From positions 1 through 8,817 of the forward strand of contig JAIRVW010000144.1 of assembly GCA_031253705.1 (NCBI GenBank): a stretch of 8,817 nucleotides of DNA, given 5' to 3'. Source of the stretch: Brucellaceae bacterium (GTDB lineage: Bacteria; Pseudomonadota; Alphaproteobacteria; Rhizobiales; Rhizobiaceae). The position numbers were made by a program, and so were the translations under genes. The notes under the pieces were generated by a model. That model saw nothing but the letters and a program-made list of their open reading frames with translations. It had not been told where the DNA came from and made no database searches. Positions 1 to 7,620 of the stretch are shown here, piece by piece. Each line of letters starts with the position of its first letter. Within the stretch, counting starts at the first letter, position 1.

Positions 1-651
1 AACCAGCCGCTGGCCGCCATCACCAGCTATGCCACCGGCAGTCTCAATCTGCTGAAATCCGGCGCTGGCCAACCTGCGGATCTGACCGGTGCCTTGCAGA
101 AACTTTCCGATCAGGCACAACGCGCAGGTACGATTGTGCATCGCGTGCATGATTTTGTGCGCAAGCGTTCTGTCACGCCGGAGCAGCATGATCTGCGCAC
201 CATATTGCAGGATGCTGCCAGTTTTGTCCGCAGCGATATTGTCAAAGGCGGCGGCCGTATTGATATGCGCCTGCCCGATGCACCGGTACCGGTGCGCGCC
301 GATGCGGTGCTAATCCAGCAGGTATTGCTCAATCTGATGCGCAATGCGCGGGAAGCTGCCACAGGCCTGCCCCGCAACCGGCAGACCCTGCATATCAGTC
401 TTGAAGCTGACGAAACTGAAGCCGTTGTCACCATCACCGATCATGGTCACGGCATTCCGGAGGGCATGGAAAATGAGATTTTCACGCCCTTCATCACCTC
501 AAAATCAGAAGGTATGGGTATGGGACTGCCGATCTGCCGTTCTATTCTGGAATCCCACAAAGGCCGGCTCTGGCTGCAAGCCACACCGGATAAGCAAGGT
601 GCCAGTTTCTGCCTCTCCCTGCCGCTGACCACACAGGAAATCATGCAATGA
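1..651 (+). CDS. Sensor histidine kinase, FixL-like, C-terminal part (5' end outside window)
   Basis: The open frame runs from base 1 to a TGA at 649-651, giving 216 residues with no start in view. It begins NQPLAAI, the tail of the H-box HELNQPLAAI of FixL/DctB-like kinases, so the phospho-accepting His should lie three codons outside the window. The rest is a complete HATPase catalytic domain: N-box QQVLLNLMRNAREA (fragment residues 106-119), G1 box DHGHGIP (147-153), F-box IFTPFITSK (160-168) and G2 box GMGMGLPI (171-178). It should autophosphorylate on ATP and pass phosphate to the response regulator encoded next, whose start codon overlaps its stop. The sensory part (PAS, periplasmic or membrane) is not visible, so the signal is unknown. 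The NQPLAAI H-box and FixJ-type partner favour the FixL/TtrS/NodV-like group, but that does not show oxygen sensing. Confidence 0.93.
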   Translation, partial: NQPLAAITSYATGSLNLLKSGAGQPADLTGALQKLSDQAQRAGTIVHRVHDFVRKRSVTPEQHDLRTILQDAASFVRSDIVKGGGRIDMRLPDAPVPVRADAVLIQQVLLNLMRNAREAATGLPRNRQTLHISLEADETEAVVTITDHGHGIPEGMENEIFTPFITSKSEGMGMGLPICRSILESHKGRLWLQATPDKQGASFCLSLPLTTQEIMQ

Positions 652-1247
652 CCGTGCATATTGTTGATGATGATGAAGCCATTCGTGACAGCCTGTCATG
701 GCTGTTCCGCTCGCGCGGAGTGGGCGTTGTCACATGGCCTTCCGGTGAAGCTTTTCTCAATGGCTGGTCACCGGATTTGCAGGGCTGCATTCTGCTGGAT
801 ATGCGTATGGGCGGTATGTCCGGCCTTGAGGTCTTTGACCGGCTCATCAGCCTGCATGCCCGCCAGCCGGTGATTTTTCTGACCGGTCACGGCGATATTC
901 CGCTGGCTGTGGAATGCCTGAAACAGGGTGCTGCGGATTTTCTCGAAAAGCCCTTTAACGACAATAATCTCGTCGACAGGGTTCTGGCCGCTTTGAATAA
1001 AGCGAAAGAGCGCGCCAGCACGGATCGCCAGCGTGACGAATTACGGCGCAAACGTGCCCAGCTCTCCCCGCGTGAAAACGAAGTTTTGTCGATGATTTTA
1101 GAAGGTCTGCTCAACAAGCAGATTGCTGACAGGCTGGATATTACTGTGCGTACAGTTGAAGTGCATCGCGCCCATATTATGGAGAAAATGGACGCGCGCA
1201 ATGCTGTGGAACTGGCACGATTAATCAGCTTCAGCGAGCAGGATTAA
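648..1247 (+). CDS. Two-component response regulator, FixJ/NarL type (receiver plus LuxR helix-turn-helix)
   Basis: Complete 199-residue protein. Residues 1-115 are a receiver domain: acidic pocket D7-D9, phospho-acceptor D51 (LLDMRM), T79 and K101 (EKPF). After a charged linker (about 116-136), residues 139-192 form a LuxR/GerE helix-turn-helix, starting LSPRENEVL and including the recognition-helix segment TVRTVEVHRAHIMEKM. Phosphorylation by the upstream kinase should drive dimerisation and DNA binding. The start ATG overlaps the kinase stop as ATGA, with an AGGAAA ribosome site at 635-640 seven bases upstream, so the two genes are translationally coupled. About 200 residues is the normal FixJ/TtrR length. 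It faces pyc tail to tail. Direct control of pyc or the liv genes is possible but nothing in the sequence shows it. Confidence 0.95.
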   Translation: MTVHIVDDDEAIRDSLSWLFRSRGVGVVTWPSGEAFLNGWSPDLQGCILLDMRMGGMSGLEVFDRLISLHARQPVIFLTGHGDIPLAVECLKQGAADFLEKPFNDNNLVDRVLAALNKAKERASTDRQRDELRRKRAQLSPRENEVLSMILEGLLNKQIADRLDITVRTVEVHRAHIMEKMDARNAVELARLISFSEQD

Positions 1248-1287
1248 CCGGCAAAACGACACAATCGCTCTGCCGGCTATCTGTTTT
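1248..1287. terminator. Possible shared terminator between the converging response regulator and pyc
   Basis: In the 38-base gap, CCGGCA (1248-1253) pairs with TGCCGG (1271-1276), with a short inner CGA/TCG pairing (1257-1259/1265-1267). On the + strand it is followed by a T-rich stretch with TTTT at 1284-1287, just touching the pyc stop codon, which would suit termination of the regulator transcript. On the - strand the stem is followed by only a short T/A stretch. The stem is short and the loop long, so this is a weak call. Confidence 0.35.
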
Positions 1288-4200
1288 AAGCATAAGTAAT
1301 CAGCAGATCCTTCGCATCAATCTGATCACCGGCACGCACCAGCACTTCCGCCAGCACACCGTCCCGCTCGGCATGAAGGGCGGTCTCCATTTTCATCGCT
1401 TCAATCGAGAGCAGCACATCACCGGCTTTCACGTTCTGCCCGCTCGCCACTGCAACAGTTGAAACAATACCCGGCATCGGCGCGCCGATATGGGTCTCAT
1501 TGTTCAGCTCAGCTTTACGGCGGGCACCTTTGGCAGCTCCGCGTGTACGATCCGGCACTTTGATGCGGCGCGGCTGACCGTTCAGCTCAAAGAACACGGT
1601 GACCATGCCCTGATCATCCACATCGCCCACAGCCTGATTGCGGATAACCAGCGTCTTGCCGCGCTCAATCTCGACAAAAACTTCCTGCTCCTGTGCCAGC
1701 CCATAGAAATAGACCGGCGTCGGCAGCACACTTGTCGGGCCATAGAGGGTCTGCGCAGCCGCAAAATCGGTGAAGACTTTCGGATACATCAGATAAGAGG
1801 CAAATTCCTGATCGCTGATTTTGCGCTCCAGCTTTGCTTCAACCTCTTTACGCTCAGCTTCCAGATCAGCCGGCTGCAGCAAAGCACCCGGCCGCTCTGT
1901 AAACGGCTTTTCACCTTTCAGCACTTTGGCCTGCAAGTCCTTCGGCCAACCTGCCGGTGGCTGTCCAAGATCACCGCGCATCATCGACACAACGGAATCA
2001 GGGAACGCAATATCCTTAGCCGGATTGGTCACATCTGCCGTTGATAAGTCCTGACTGACCATCATCAGTGCCATATCGCCGACCACCTTGGAGGACGGCG
2101 TGACTTTGACAATATCACCGAACATCAGGTTCACATCGGCATAGGCTTGTGCCACCTCATGCCAGCGGCTTTCCAGTCCCAATGAGCGTGCCTGCTCCTT
2201 CAGATTGGTGAATTGCCCGCCCGGCATTTCATGCAGGTAAACTTCCGAGGCAGGCCCCTTCAGGTCGCTCTCAAACGCCGCATATTGATTGCGTGCCGCC
2301 TCCCAATAGAAGGAAATCCGGCGGATCGAAGCCGGATCAAGCTGCGGATCGCGTTCACTGCCTGCCAGTGCTTCAACAACGGAGCCGAGACATGGCTGGG
2401 ACGTATTACCGGAAAGCGCATCCATCGCCGCATCCACAACGTCCACACCGCTTTCCACGGCCGCCAGCACAGTGGCAGCGGCAATGCCAGATGTATCATG
2501 GGTATGGAAATGGATCGGCAGATCGGTTTCCTGCCGCAAGGCGGTGAAGAGTTTGCGTGCCGATTGCGGCTTCAGCAGTCCCGCCATATCTTTAATAGCG
2601 ATAATATGCGCACCGGCCTTCTCAACCTCACGCGCCAGTTTCAGATAATAATTCAGGTCATATTGCGGGCGCGCCGCATTCATCAGATCGCTGGTATAGC
2701 AAATGGCTGCCTCGCAGAGTTTGCCCTCTTCCAGCACGGCATCCATCGACACGCGCATATTCTCAACCCAGTTGAGACTGTCAAACACGCGGAACAGATC
2801 AATGCCGCCACGTGCAGCTTCTCGCACGAATTGCGTCACCACATTATCAGGATAGCTCTTATAGCCAACGCCATTGGCACCGCGCAGCAGCATCTGCAGC
2901 AGCAGGTTCGGCGCACCGTCACGCACCTTGCTCAGCCGTTCCCACGGATCTTCCGTGAGAAAGCGCATCGCCACATCAAATGTCGCACCGCCCCAGCATT
3001 CCAGTGAAAACAGGTTCGGCAGCAAACGCGCATAGGTCTCGGCAATCTGCGCAATATCATAGGTACGCATACGTGTGGCGAGCAAGGACTGATGCCCGTC
3101 GCGCATCGTTGTATCCGTCACCAGAACCCGCTTTTGCTCACGCATCCATTGCGCAAATTTCTGCGGCCCCAGCTCTGCCAGTTTCTGGCGTGTACCGCTT
3201 TGAATCTCGCCATCCGGCACATAGGGCACTTTCGGTGCAGCAGCATTCACATCCGGCAAGGCACGGCCTTTAGTCTCCGGATGACCATTGACCGTCACAT
3301 CAGCAATATAGGTCAGCAATTTGGTCGCACGATCCTGCCGCTTTACATGCTCGAACAGTTCCGGCGTCGTATCAATGAATCGCGTTGTATATTCATTACT
3401 GCGAAATTTCGGATGCGTAATAATCGCTTCCAGAAAGGTCAGATTGGTCGACACACCACGAATACGAAACTCCCGCAGCGCACGGTGCATACGCAGGATC
3501 ACTTCTTCCGATGTCGATGCCCATGCCGTCACTTTCTCCAGCAACGGATCATAATAACGGGTGATGAAAGCACCGGAATAGGCTGTGCCGCCATCCAGAC
3601 GAATACCGAAACCTGTTGCACCACGATAGGCGGTAATCCGCCCGTAATCAGGGATAAAGTTCTGCTCCGGATCTTCCGTCGTAATACGGCATTGCAGCGC
3701 GTGACCACGCAGCACAATCTTGCTCTGCTCCGGCACACCGGATTCCGGCGAGCCGATGGCTGCGCCTTCAAGAATACGGATTTGCGCTTTGACAATATCA
3801 ATGCCGGTGACTTCTTCCGTCACCGTATGTTCTACCTGAATACGCGGATTAACCTCGATAAAATAGAACTTACCGGAAGTCACATCCATCAGAAATTCAA
3901 CAGTCCCTGCCCCGATGTAATTAGTGGCGCGGGCAATTTTCAGCGCATAATCTGCCAGTTCCTGACGCTGTGTATCATTGAGATAAGGTGCCGGTGCGCG
4001 CTCCACCACTTTCTGGTTACGCCGTTGCACGGAGCAATCGCGCTCAAACAAATGCACGGCATTGCCATGGGTATCACCGAGAATCTGCACTTCCACATGG
4101 CGGGCATGCTCAATGAGTTTTTCGAGATAAACCTCATCCTTGCCAAAGGCGGCTTTGGCCTCACGTTTGGCCTCTGTCACCTCACGCGCAAGATCTTTCG

Positions 4201-4744
4201 CCTCGCGGATCGCGCGCATGCCGCGCCCGCCGCCACCCCACGAAGCTTTAAGCATCAGCGGATAGCCGATGCTGTCGGCAATCTTGCGCACCTCATCCAT
4301 ATCATCCGGCAGCGGATCACTGGCAGGCACTACCGGCACGCCAACCTCGACGGCCAGATTACGCGCTGCCACTTTATTGCCGAGGCGGCGCATCGTATCG
4401 CCTTTCGGGCCAATGAAGATAATGCCGTTTTCTGCGCAGGCATCGGCAAATTCAGGACTTTCCGACAAAAGACCATAGCCCGGATGAATGGCATCGGCAC
4501 CGGACAATTTGGCAACGCGGATCACTTCCTCGATTGAAAGATAGCTTTCAATCGGCCCTAGATCGCGCGGCAGATGCGGGCCGCGCCCGACCTGATAGCT
4601 TTCATCCGCTTTGAAACGATGCAATGCGAGTTTATCTTCCTCTGCCCAGATCGCCACGGTTTTCATGCCAAGCTCATTTGCAGCGCGGAATACGCGGATA
4701 GCAATTTCAGAGCGGTTCGCGACAAGAATTTTATGGATAGGCAA
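1286..4744 (-). CDS. pyc: Pyruvate carboxylase, single-chain, biotin-dependent
   Basis: Makes oxaloacetate from pyruvate, bicarbonate and ATP in the cytoplasm, refilling the TCA cycle. It has 1152 residues, normal for the single-chain enzyme (R. etli about 1154). Residues 1-450 are the biotin carboxylase with ATP-grasp: glycine-rich loop KASWGGGGRG (166-175), RRNQKVVE (241-248), IEVNPRIQVEH (296-306). Residues about 540-800 are the carboxyltransferase TIM barrel: DTTMRDGHQS (544-553), R621, metal ligands D549, H747, H749 and the expected carbamylated lysine K718, plus T882 after the barrel. These numbers equal those I know for R. etli. R427, R429 and R472, the R. etli acetyl-CoA contacts, are present, so activation by acetyl-CoA is likely. 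The C-terminus is the biotinyl domain with EAMKMET, biotinylated at K1118. The start is TTG at 4744: AGGGAG lies 7 bases upstream, with an in-frame TGA at 4759-4757 leaving no room for an earlier start. Confidence 0.98.
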   Translation of the reverse strand: MPIHKILVANRSEIAIRVFRAANELGMKTVAIWAEEDKLALHRFKADESYQVGRGPHLPRDLGPIESYLSIEEVIRVAKLSGADAIHPGYGLLSESPEFADACAENGIIFIGPKGDTMRRLGNKVAARNLAVEVGVPVVPASDPLPDDMDEVRKIADSIGYPLMLKASWGGGGRGMRAIREAKDLAREVTEAKREAKAAFGKDEVYLEKLIEHARHVEVQILGDTHGNAVHLFERDCSVQRRNQKVVERAPAPYLNDTQRQELADYALKIARATNYIGAGTVEFLMDVTSGKFYFIEVNPRIQVEHTVTEEVTGIDIVKAQIRILEGAAIGSPESGVPEQSKIVLRGHALQCRITTEDPEQNFIPDYGRITAYRGATGFGIRLDGGTAYSGAFITRYYDPLLEKVTAWASTSEEVILRMHRALREFRIRGVSTNLTFLEAIITHPKFRSNEYTTRFIDTTPELFEHVKRQDRATKLLTYIADVTVNGHPETKGRALPDVNAAAPKVPYVPDGEIQSGTRQKLAELGPQKFAQWMREQKRVLVTDTTMRDGHQSLLATRMRTYDIAQIAETYARLLPNLFSLECWGGATFDVAMRFLTEDPWERLSKVRDGAPNLLLQMLLRGANGVGYKSYPDNVVTQFVREAARGGIDLFRVFDSLNWVENMRVSMDAVLEEGKLCEAAICYTSDLMNAARPQYDLNYYLKLAREVEKAGAHIIAIKDMAGLLKPQSARKLFTALRQETDLPIHFHTHDTSGIAAATVLAAVESGVDVVDAAMDALSGNTSQPCLGSVVEALAGSERDPQLDPASIRRISFYWEAARNQYAAFESDLKGPASEVYLHEMPGGQFTNLKEQARSLGLESRWHEVAQAYADVNLMFGDIVKVTPSSKVVGDMALMMVSQDLSTADVTNPAKDIAFPDSVVSMMRGDLGQPPAGWPKDLQAKVLKGEKPFTERPGALLQPADLEAERKEVEAKLERKISDQEFASYLMYPKVFTDFAAAQTLYGPTSVLPTPVYFYGLAQEQEVFVEIERGKTLVIRNQAVGDVDDQGMVTVFFELNGQPRRIKVPDRTRGAAKGARRKAELNNETHIGAPMPGIVSTVAVASGQNVKAGDVLLSIEAMKMETALHAERDGVLAEVLVRAGDQIDAKDLLITYA

Positions 4745-4751
4745 AGCAGGT

Positions 4752-4757
4752 CTCCCT
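4752..4757 (-). promoter_or_regulatory. Ribosome binding site fixing the TTG start of pyc
   Basis: AGGGAG on the - strand ends seven bases before the TTG codon at 4744-4742. The in-frame TGA at 4759-4757 overlaps its first base. No ATG or GTG in frame lies between that stop and the conserved ILVANRSEIA segment, so the TTG is the only reasonable start. Confidence 0.8.
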
Positions 4758-4770
4758 CACTGCAAAACAT

Positions 4771-4804
4771 ATGATGAGCCACCACTCATCATTCCCGTGA
4801 TGAG
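4771..4804 (-). promoter_or_regulatory. Inverted repeat in the pyc leader, with a third half-site
   Basis: ATGATGAG (4771-4778) and CTCATCAT (4785-4792) form a perfect 8-bp inverted repeat with a 6-base centre, 27 bases upstream of the TTG start. A further TGATGAG lies at 4798-4804. It could be a dyad operator for a transcription factor or an RNA hairpin in the leader. It is not followed by a T tract on the - strand that would make it a terminator. A run of eight A on the - strand (4831-4838) and TATGCT beyond it mark a plausible promoter zone, but no convincing -35 box is visible. The binding protein is unknown. Confidence 0.4.
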
Positions 4805-4861
4805 CGTGAAAAACAGCAGCATACTGAAAGTTTTTTTTGCGAAAGAACAGTGAAAATACGA

Positions 4862-4899
4862 CATAAAATAACAATGCCCGACACTAGAGCCGGGCATTG
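4862..4899 (-). terminator. Rho-independent terminator of livK1
   Basis: CAATGCCCG (4872-4880) and CGGGCATTG (4891-4899) form a perfect 9-bp stem with a 10-base loop. Reading the - strand, the stem is followed by TTATTTTATG, a T-rich tail. It lies about 87 bases past the livK1 stop and before the pyc leader, so it should separate the binding-protein transcript from pyc. Confidence 0.75.
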
Positions 4900-4985
4900 C
4901 TGGATACATTGTTCCAAAGTATCAGAAGCATTTTCACCAAACAGAATATTTTTCTGTTTTTTAGGAAATACTCCGCTTACCGGAA

Positions 4986-6104
4986 TTATTTTTTCTGGAA
5001 ATAGTTATATTTCCCGTCATCACCTTTGCGCCATTCAAACATGACATAAGGTGAAAGGTTCGGATCGCCCTTCTCGTCATAGGAAATTTCGCCGAGAACG
5101 GTTTTGAACGGGCCTTTTTCCTTCATCGCTGTAGCAACAGTCATAGGATCATTGCTGCCTGCTGCCTTCGCTGCCGCAGCCAGAGACTGCACAGCCGCAT
5201 AGGAATAGAAAGTATAGGCTTCCGGCTCAAAACCGGCATCGCGGAATTTCTTGATCAGCTCGGCATTGGCCGGATCTTCGCGCGGATCAGGACCAAAGGT
5301 GTTGAGCACACCGTTAACCGCATCACCGGCAATCGAGGCCAGTTCGTTGGAAACAATACCGTCACCGGAAATGAACTGCGCTTTCAGACCCTGATCACCC
5401 ATCTGACGAATGATCAGACCGGCTTCCGGATGCAGACCGCCCCAGTAAATAACGGTGATGCCGTCGCGCTTCAGCTTTGCGATCAGCGCGGAATAATCCT
5501 TCTCGCCGACATTCACGCCTTCATAAGCGGTTTCTTTCAGGCCGAGATCATTCATTGCCTTCTTGGTACCGTCGGCAAGACCCTGACCATAAGGGGTTTT
5601 GTCGTGAACGATAGCAATCTTGCCGTCTTTAAAATTCTCGACAATATATTTGGCAGCAGCGATACCCTGATTGTCATCGCGGCGGCAGGTACGGAATGTG
5701 TTCCACAGACCGCGATCAGTATAAACCGGATTGGTTGTACCTGGTGCAATCGCCAGAATACCGTTTTCCGCATAGACTTCAGATGCCGGAATGCTCACGC
5801 CGGAATTGAAGTGACCAATAACAAACTGTACACCGTCAGCAGCAAATTTATTGGCGACCGACATGCCCTGCTTGGGATCAGAGACATCGTCACCATAAAC
5901 AAGAACGATCTTTTCACCGTTCAGACCACCTTCAGCATTAACAACTTCAACAGCTGCTTCCACGCCGTTTTTAATCTGCGCGCCATAAGCAGCACTGCCG
6001 CCTGTTAACGGAGCGCCGACACCGACCAGAACATCTGCCCATGATGAACCACCAAAGGCAAGCATTGCTGACAGTGCAACACCGCAAAACAGAGACTTCT
6101 TCAT
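4986..6104 (-). CDS. Periplasmic branched-chain amino acid-binding protein, LivK/LivJ family (second of a tandem pair)
   Basis: A 372-residue solute-binding protein of the LIVAT (type I periplasmic binding) class, which captures an amino acid in the periplasm for the LivHMGF permease. It has a Sec signal peptide: MKK, hydrophobic core to about residue 18, cleavage expected after SSWA (A23), mature end DVLVGVG. Family segments are [10 protein letters not shown] (71-80), GHFNSG (97-102), [10 protein letters not shown] (121-130), YGQGLAD (172-178) and [10 protein letters not shown] (245-254). D248 lies where, from memory, E. coli LivJ/LivK have a ligand-binding Glu. The mature part has one Cys (C140), so the LivJ-type disulfide is not possible. 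I chose ATG 6104: GGGAG ends 8 bases upstream. An in-frame ATG at 6119 would add MGVGN but overlaps that ribosome site. By eye it is 75-80% identical to the upstream paralog, so a tandem duplication is clear. Ligand could be Leu/Ile/Val or another amino acid. Confidence 0.92.
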   Translation of the reverse strand: MKKSLFCGVALSAMLAFGGSSWADVLVGVGAPLTGGSAAYGAQIKNGVEAAVEVVNAEGGLNGEKIVLVYGDDVSDPKQGMSVANKFAADGVQFVIGHFNSGVSIPASEVYAENGILAIAPGTTNPVYTDRGLWNTFRTCRRDDNQGIAAAKYIVENFKDGKIAIVHDKTPYGQGLADGTKKAMNDLGLKETAYEGVNVGEKDYSALIAKLKRDGITVIYWGGLHPEAGLIIRQMGDQGLKAQFISGDGIVSNELASIAGDAVNGVLNTFGPDPREDPANAELIKKFRDAGFEPEAYTFYSYAAVQSLAAAAKAAGSNDPMTVATAMKEKGPFKTVLGEISYDEKGDPNLSPYVMFEWRKGDDGKYNYFQKK

Positions 6105-6119
6105 ATTTCCTACTCCCAT

Positions 6120-6316
6120 GAATATGCCCGAAAACTGGCAAAAAGCCGGTTACGGGATCGCCGGAACACCGACATTTTTCCGTCGGAATGAGACATTCCG
6201 GCAGAATTTCCTGCAAACAGTTCAGGATCAGAAACACGAATTTCCGCCTGCTGTTGTTATGAACCGTGAATACTTCCGCATAAACAGGTCGCTTGCACAG
6301 CGCCGCTATTCGCAAA
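6120..6316. other. Non-coding leader region of livK1
   Basis: Gene-free stretch between the livK2 terminator and livK1, expected to hold the livK1 promoter. It contains a dyad at 6182-6202 and one CAGGATCAG motif at 6223-6231, shared with the livK2 leader. I found no convincing -35/-10 pair. A 67-codon + strand frame (6118-6321) spans it but has no ribosome site and no recognisable features. Confidence 0.5.
6182..6202. repeat. Near-perfect dyad in the livK1 leader
   Basis: CGGAATG (6184-6190) and CATTCCG (6194-6200) are inverted around AGA. The arms extend to 9 bp if one G-T pair is allowed. The dyad lies about 80 bases upstream of the livK1 start. The three-base centre and lack of a following T tract fit a protein-binding operator better than a terminator. 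No regulator can be named. Confidence 0.35.
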
Positions 6317-6344
6317 TGTGAGGCCGGACGGATCCGGCCTCACA
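6317..6344 (-). terminator. Terminator hairpin downstream of livK2
   Basis: TGTGAGGCCGGA (6317-6328) and TCCGGCCTCACA (6333-6344) form a perfect 12-bp, G+C-rich stem with a four-base loop, 19 bases past the livK2 stop. On the - strand it is followed by TTTGCG, a short T run. The very strong stem suggests termination or 3'-end protection of the livK2 mRNA. Because the T run is poor, some read-through into livK1 is possible. Confidence 0.65.
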
Positions 6345-6363
6345 GAGTTTCACGGATCAGATT

Positions 6364-7476
6364 TTACTGCTGAATGTAAGTGAACTTACCGTCAGCGCCC
6401 TTCTGCCACTTATACATCACGTAGCCCGGCAGTTTCGGATCACCCTTTTCATCATAGGAAAGATCGCCGAGAACGGTTTTGAACGTTCCCTTCTTCAGTT
6501 CCTTAGCGATGGTTTCAGGATCATTGCTGCCCGCTGCCTTAGCGGCACCGGCCAGCGACTGCATGGCTGCATAAGAGTAAAGTGTATAGGCTTCCGGTTC
6601 GAAACCGGCATCACGGAACTTCTTCACCAGTTCCGCATTGCCCGGATTGTTACGCGGATCAGGGCCGAATGTGTTCAGTGTTCCTTCAACCGCATCACCG
6701 GCAATGGAAGCCAGCTCATTGGAGACAATACCGTCACCGGAGATGAACTGTGCTTTCAGACCCTGATCACCGAGCTGACGAATAATCAGACCGGCTTCAG
6801 CGTGCATACCACCCCAGTAAATGACACTGACGCCTTCCTGTTTCAGCTTGGCAATCAGCGCGGAGAAGTCTTTTTCACCGACATTCACGCCTTCATAGAT
6901 GGCTTCTTTGACGCCAGCTGCATTGAGCGCTTTTTTGGTTTCGTCAGCCAGCCCCTGACCATAAGGTGTCTTGTCGTGAATAACCGCGACTTTGGCATCC
7001 TTATAATGGTCTGCAATATATTTACCGGCAACAATACCCTGCTGGTCATCACGTCCGCAGGTACGGAAAGTGTTCCACATGCCACGGTCTGTATAAACCG
7101 GATTGGTGGCACCCGGTGAAATTTCCAGAATACCGTTTTCCTGATAAACTTCCGAGGCCGGAATGGTCACGCCGGAGTTGAAGTGACCGATCACAAATTT
7201 CACACCGTCAGCAGCAAACTTATTTGCCACCGAAATACCCTGTTTCGGATCCGAAACATCATCGCCAAGGGTGAAAACAATCTTCTCGCCGTTCAGGCCG
7301 CCTTCGGCATTGATAACTTCAGCCGCGGCTTCCGCACCTTTCTGAATCTGAAGGCCGTATACGGCATTCGGACCGGTCAGAGGTGCCCCGATACCAATCA
7401 GCACATCCGCAAAAGCAGAGCCGCTGAAAGCCACGAGAGCCGACATTGCTACGCTGTATAATAAAGTTTTTTTCAT
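6364..7476 (-). CDS. Periplasmic branched-chain amino acid-binding protein, LivK/LivJ family (first of a tandem pair)
   Basis: A 370-residue paralog of the next gene, with the same fold and role: extracytoplasmic capture of an amino acid for the Liv ABC transporter. The signal peptide is MKKTLLYSV..., with cleavage expected after SAFA (A23), leaving DVLIGIG. Shared segments include [40 protein letters not shown] and [19 protein letters not shown]. Differences cluster in the first 50 mature residues, the 140-165 region and the C-terminus; near the likely pocket PGTTNP becomes PGATNP. This suggests ligand preference may have shifted, but that is inference. I chose ATG 7476, with GGGAG ending 8 bases upstream; an in-frame ATG at 7491 would add MGAVI and overlaps the ribosome site. 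It is the binding protein nearest livF, so probably the original partner of the permease. It has its own long leader and a strong 3' hairpin. Confidence 0.92.
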   Translation of the reverse strand: MKKTLLYSVAMSALVAFSGSAFADVLIGIGAPLTGPNAVYGLQIQKGAEAAAEVINAEGGLNGEKIVFTLGDDVSDPKQGISVANKFAADGVKFVIGHFNSGVTIPASEVYQENGILEISPGATNPVYTDRGMWNTFRTCGRDDQQGIVAGKYIADHYKDAKVAVIHDKTPYGQGLADETKKALNAAGVKEAIYEGVNVGEKDFSALIAKLKQEGVSVIYWGGMHAEAGLIIRQLGDQGLKAQFISGDGIVSNELASIAGDAVEGTLNTFGPDPRNNPGNAELVKKFRDAGFEPEAYTLYSYAAMQSLAGAAKAAGSNDPETIAKELKKGTFKTVLGDLSYDEKGDPKLPGYVMYKWQKGADGKFTYIQQ

Positions 7477-7521
7477 AATTACTGCTCCCATTACAATGAT
7501 TTTTCCGGAACCGCCCTGCTG

Positions 7522-7592
7522 CAGGATCAGCTTCCGTGTTTATTAATCCGGCGGATCAGCGGTTCTGCGTGAAGCAAAACATCAGGATCAGC
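7522..7592 (-). repeat. Three GGATCAGC direct repeats about 30 bases apart upstream of livK2
   Basis: GGATCAGC occurs at 7524-7531, 7553-7560 and 7585-7592 (GCTGATCC on the gene strand), spaced 29 and 32 bases, about three helical turns. Two copies share the longer CAGGATCAG, which also occurs in the livK1 leader at 6223-6231. Repeated short motifs at helical spacing upstream of a regulated gene can be operator half-sites. GGATCA is also common in coding sequence here, so chance is not excluded. Confidence 0.35.
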
Positions 7593-7620
7593 CGTTCATT
7601 TTTATTACAATCATTATGCA

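Noticed and set aside
3092..4537. 481-codon open frame on the + strand opposite pyc, and shorter ones at 2213-3007 and 1490-2044
   Set aside because: They lie wholly antisense to the strongly conserved pyc reading frame. Their products are rich in His, Arg, Ile and Cys without domain pattern and lack ribosome sites, so they reflect codon bias of pyc on the other strand.
5971..6315. 114-codon - strand frame starting upstream of livK1, with a Leu/Ile-rich stretch that might suggest a leader peptide
   Set aside because: It starts from an unsupported TTG, has no ribosome site, and runs far into livK1 in another frame. A real attenuator peptide would be short and end before the gene.
6118..6321. 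67-codon + strand frame filling the gap between the two livK genes
   Set aside because: No ribosome site precedes the ATG, no recognisable domain or composition is seen, it overlaps the livK1 start region and ends in the terminator hairpin. It is kept only as part of the non-coding leader.
7519..7524. Palindrome around CCTGCTGCAGG as a hairpin
   Set aside because: The arms leave only a one-base loop, which RNA cannot form. It is no more than a short restriction-site-like palindrome.
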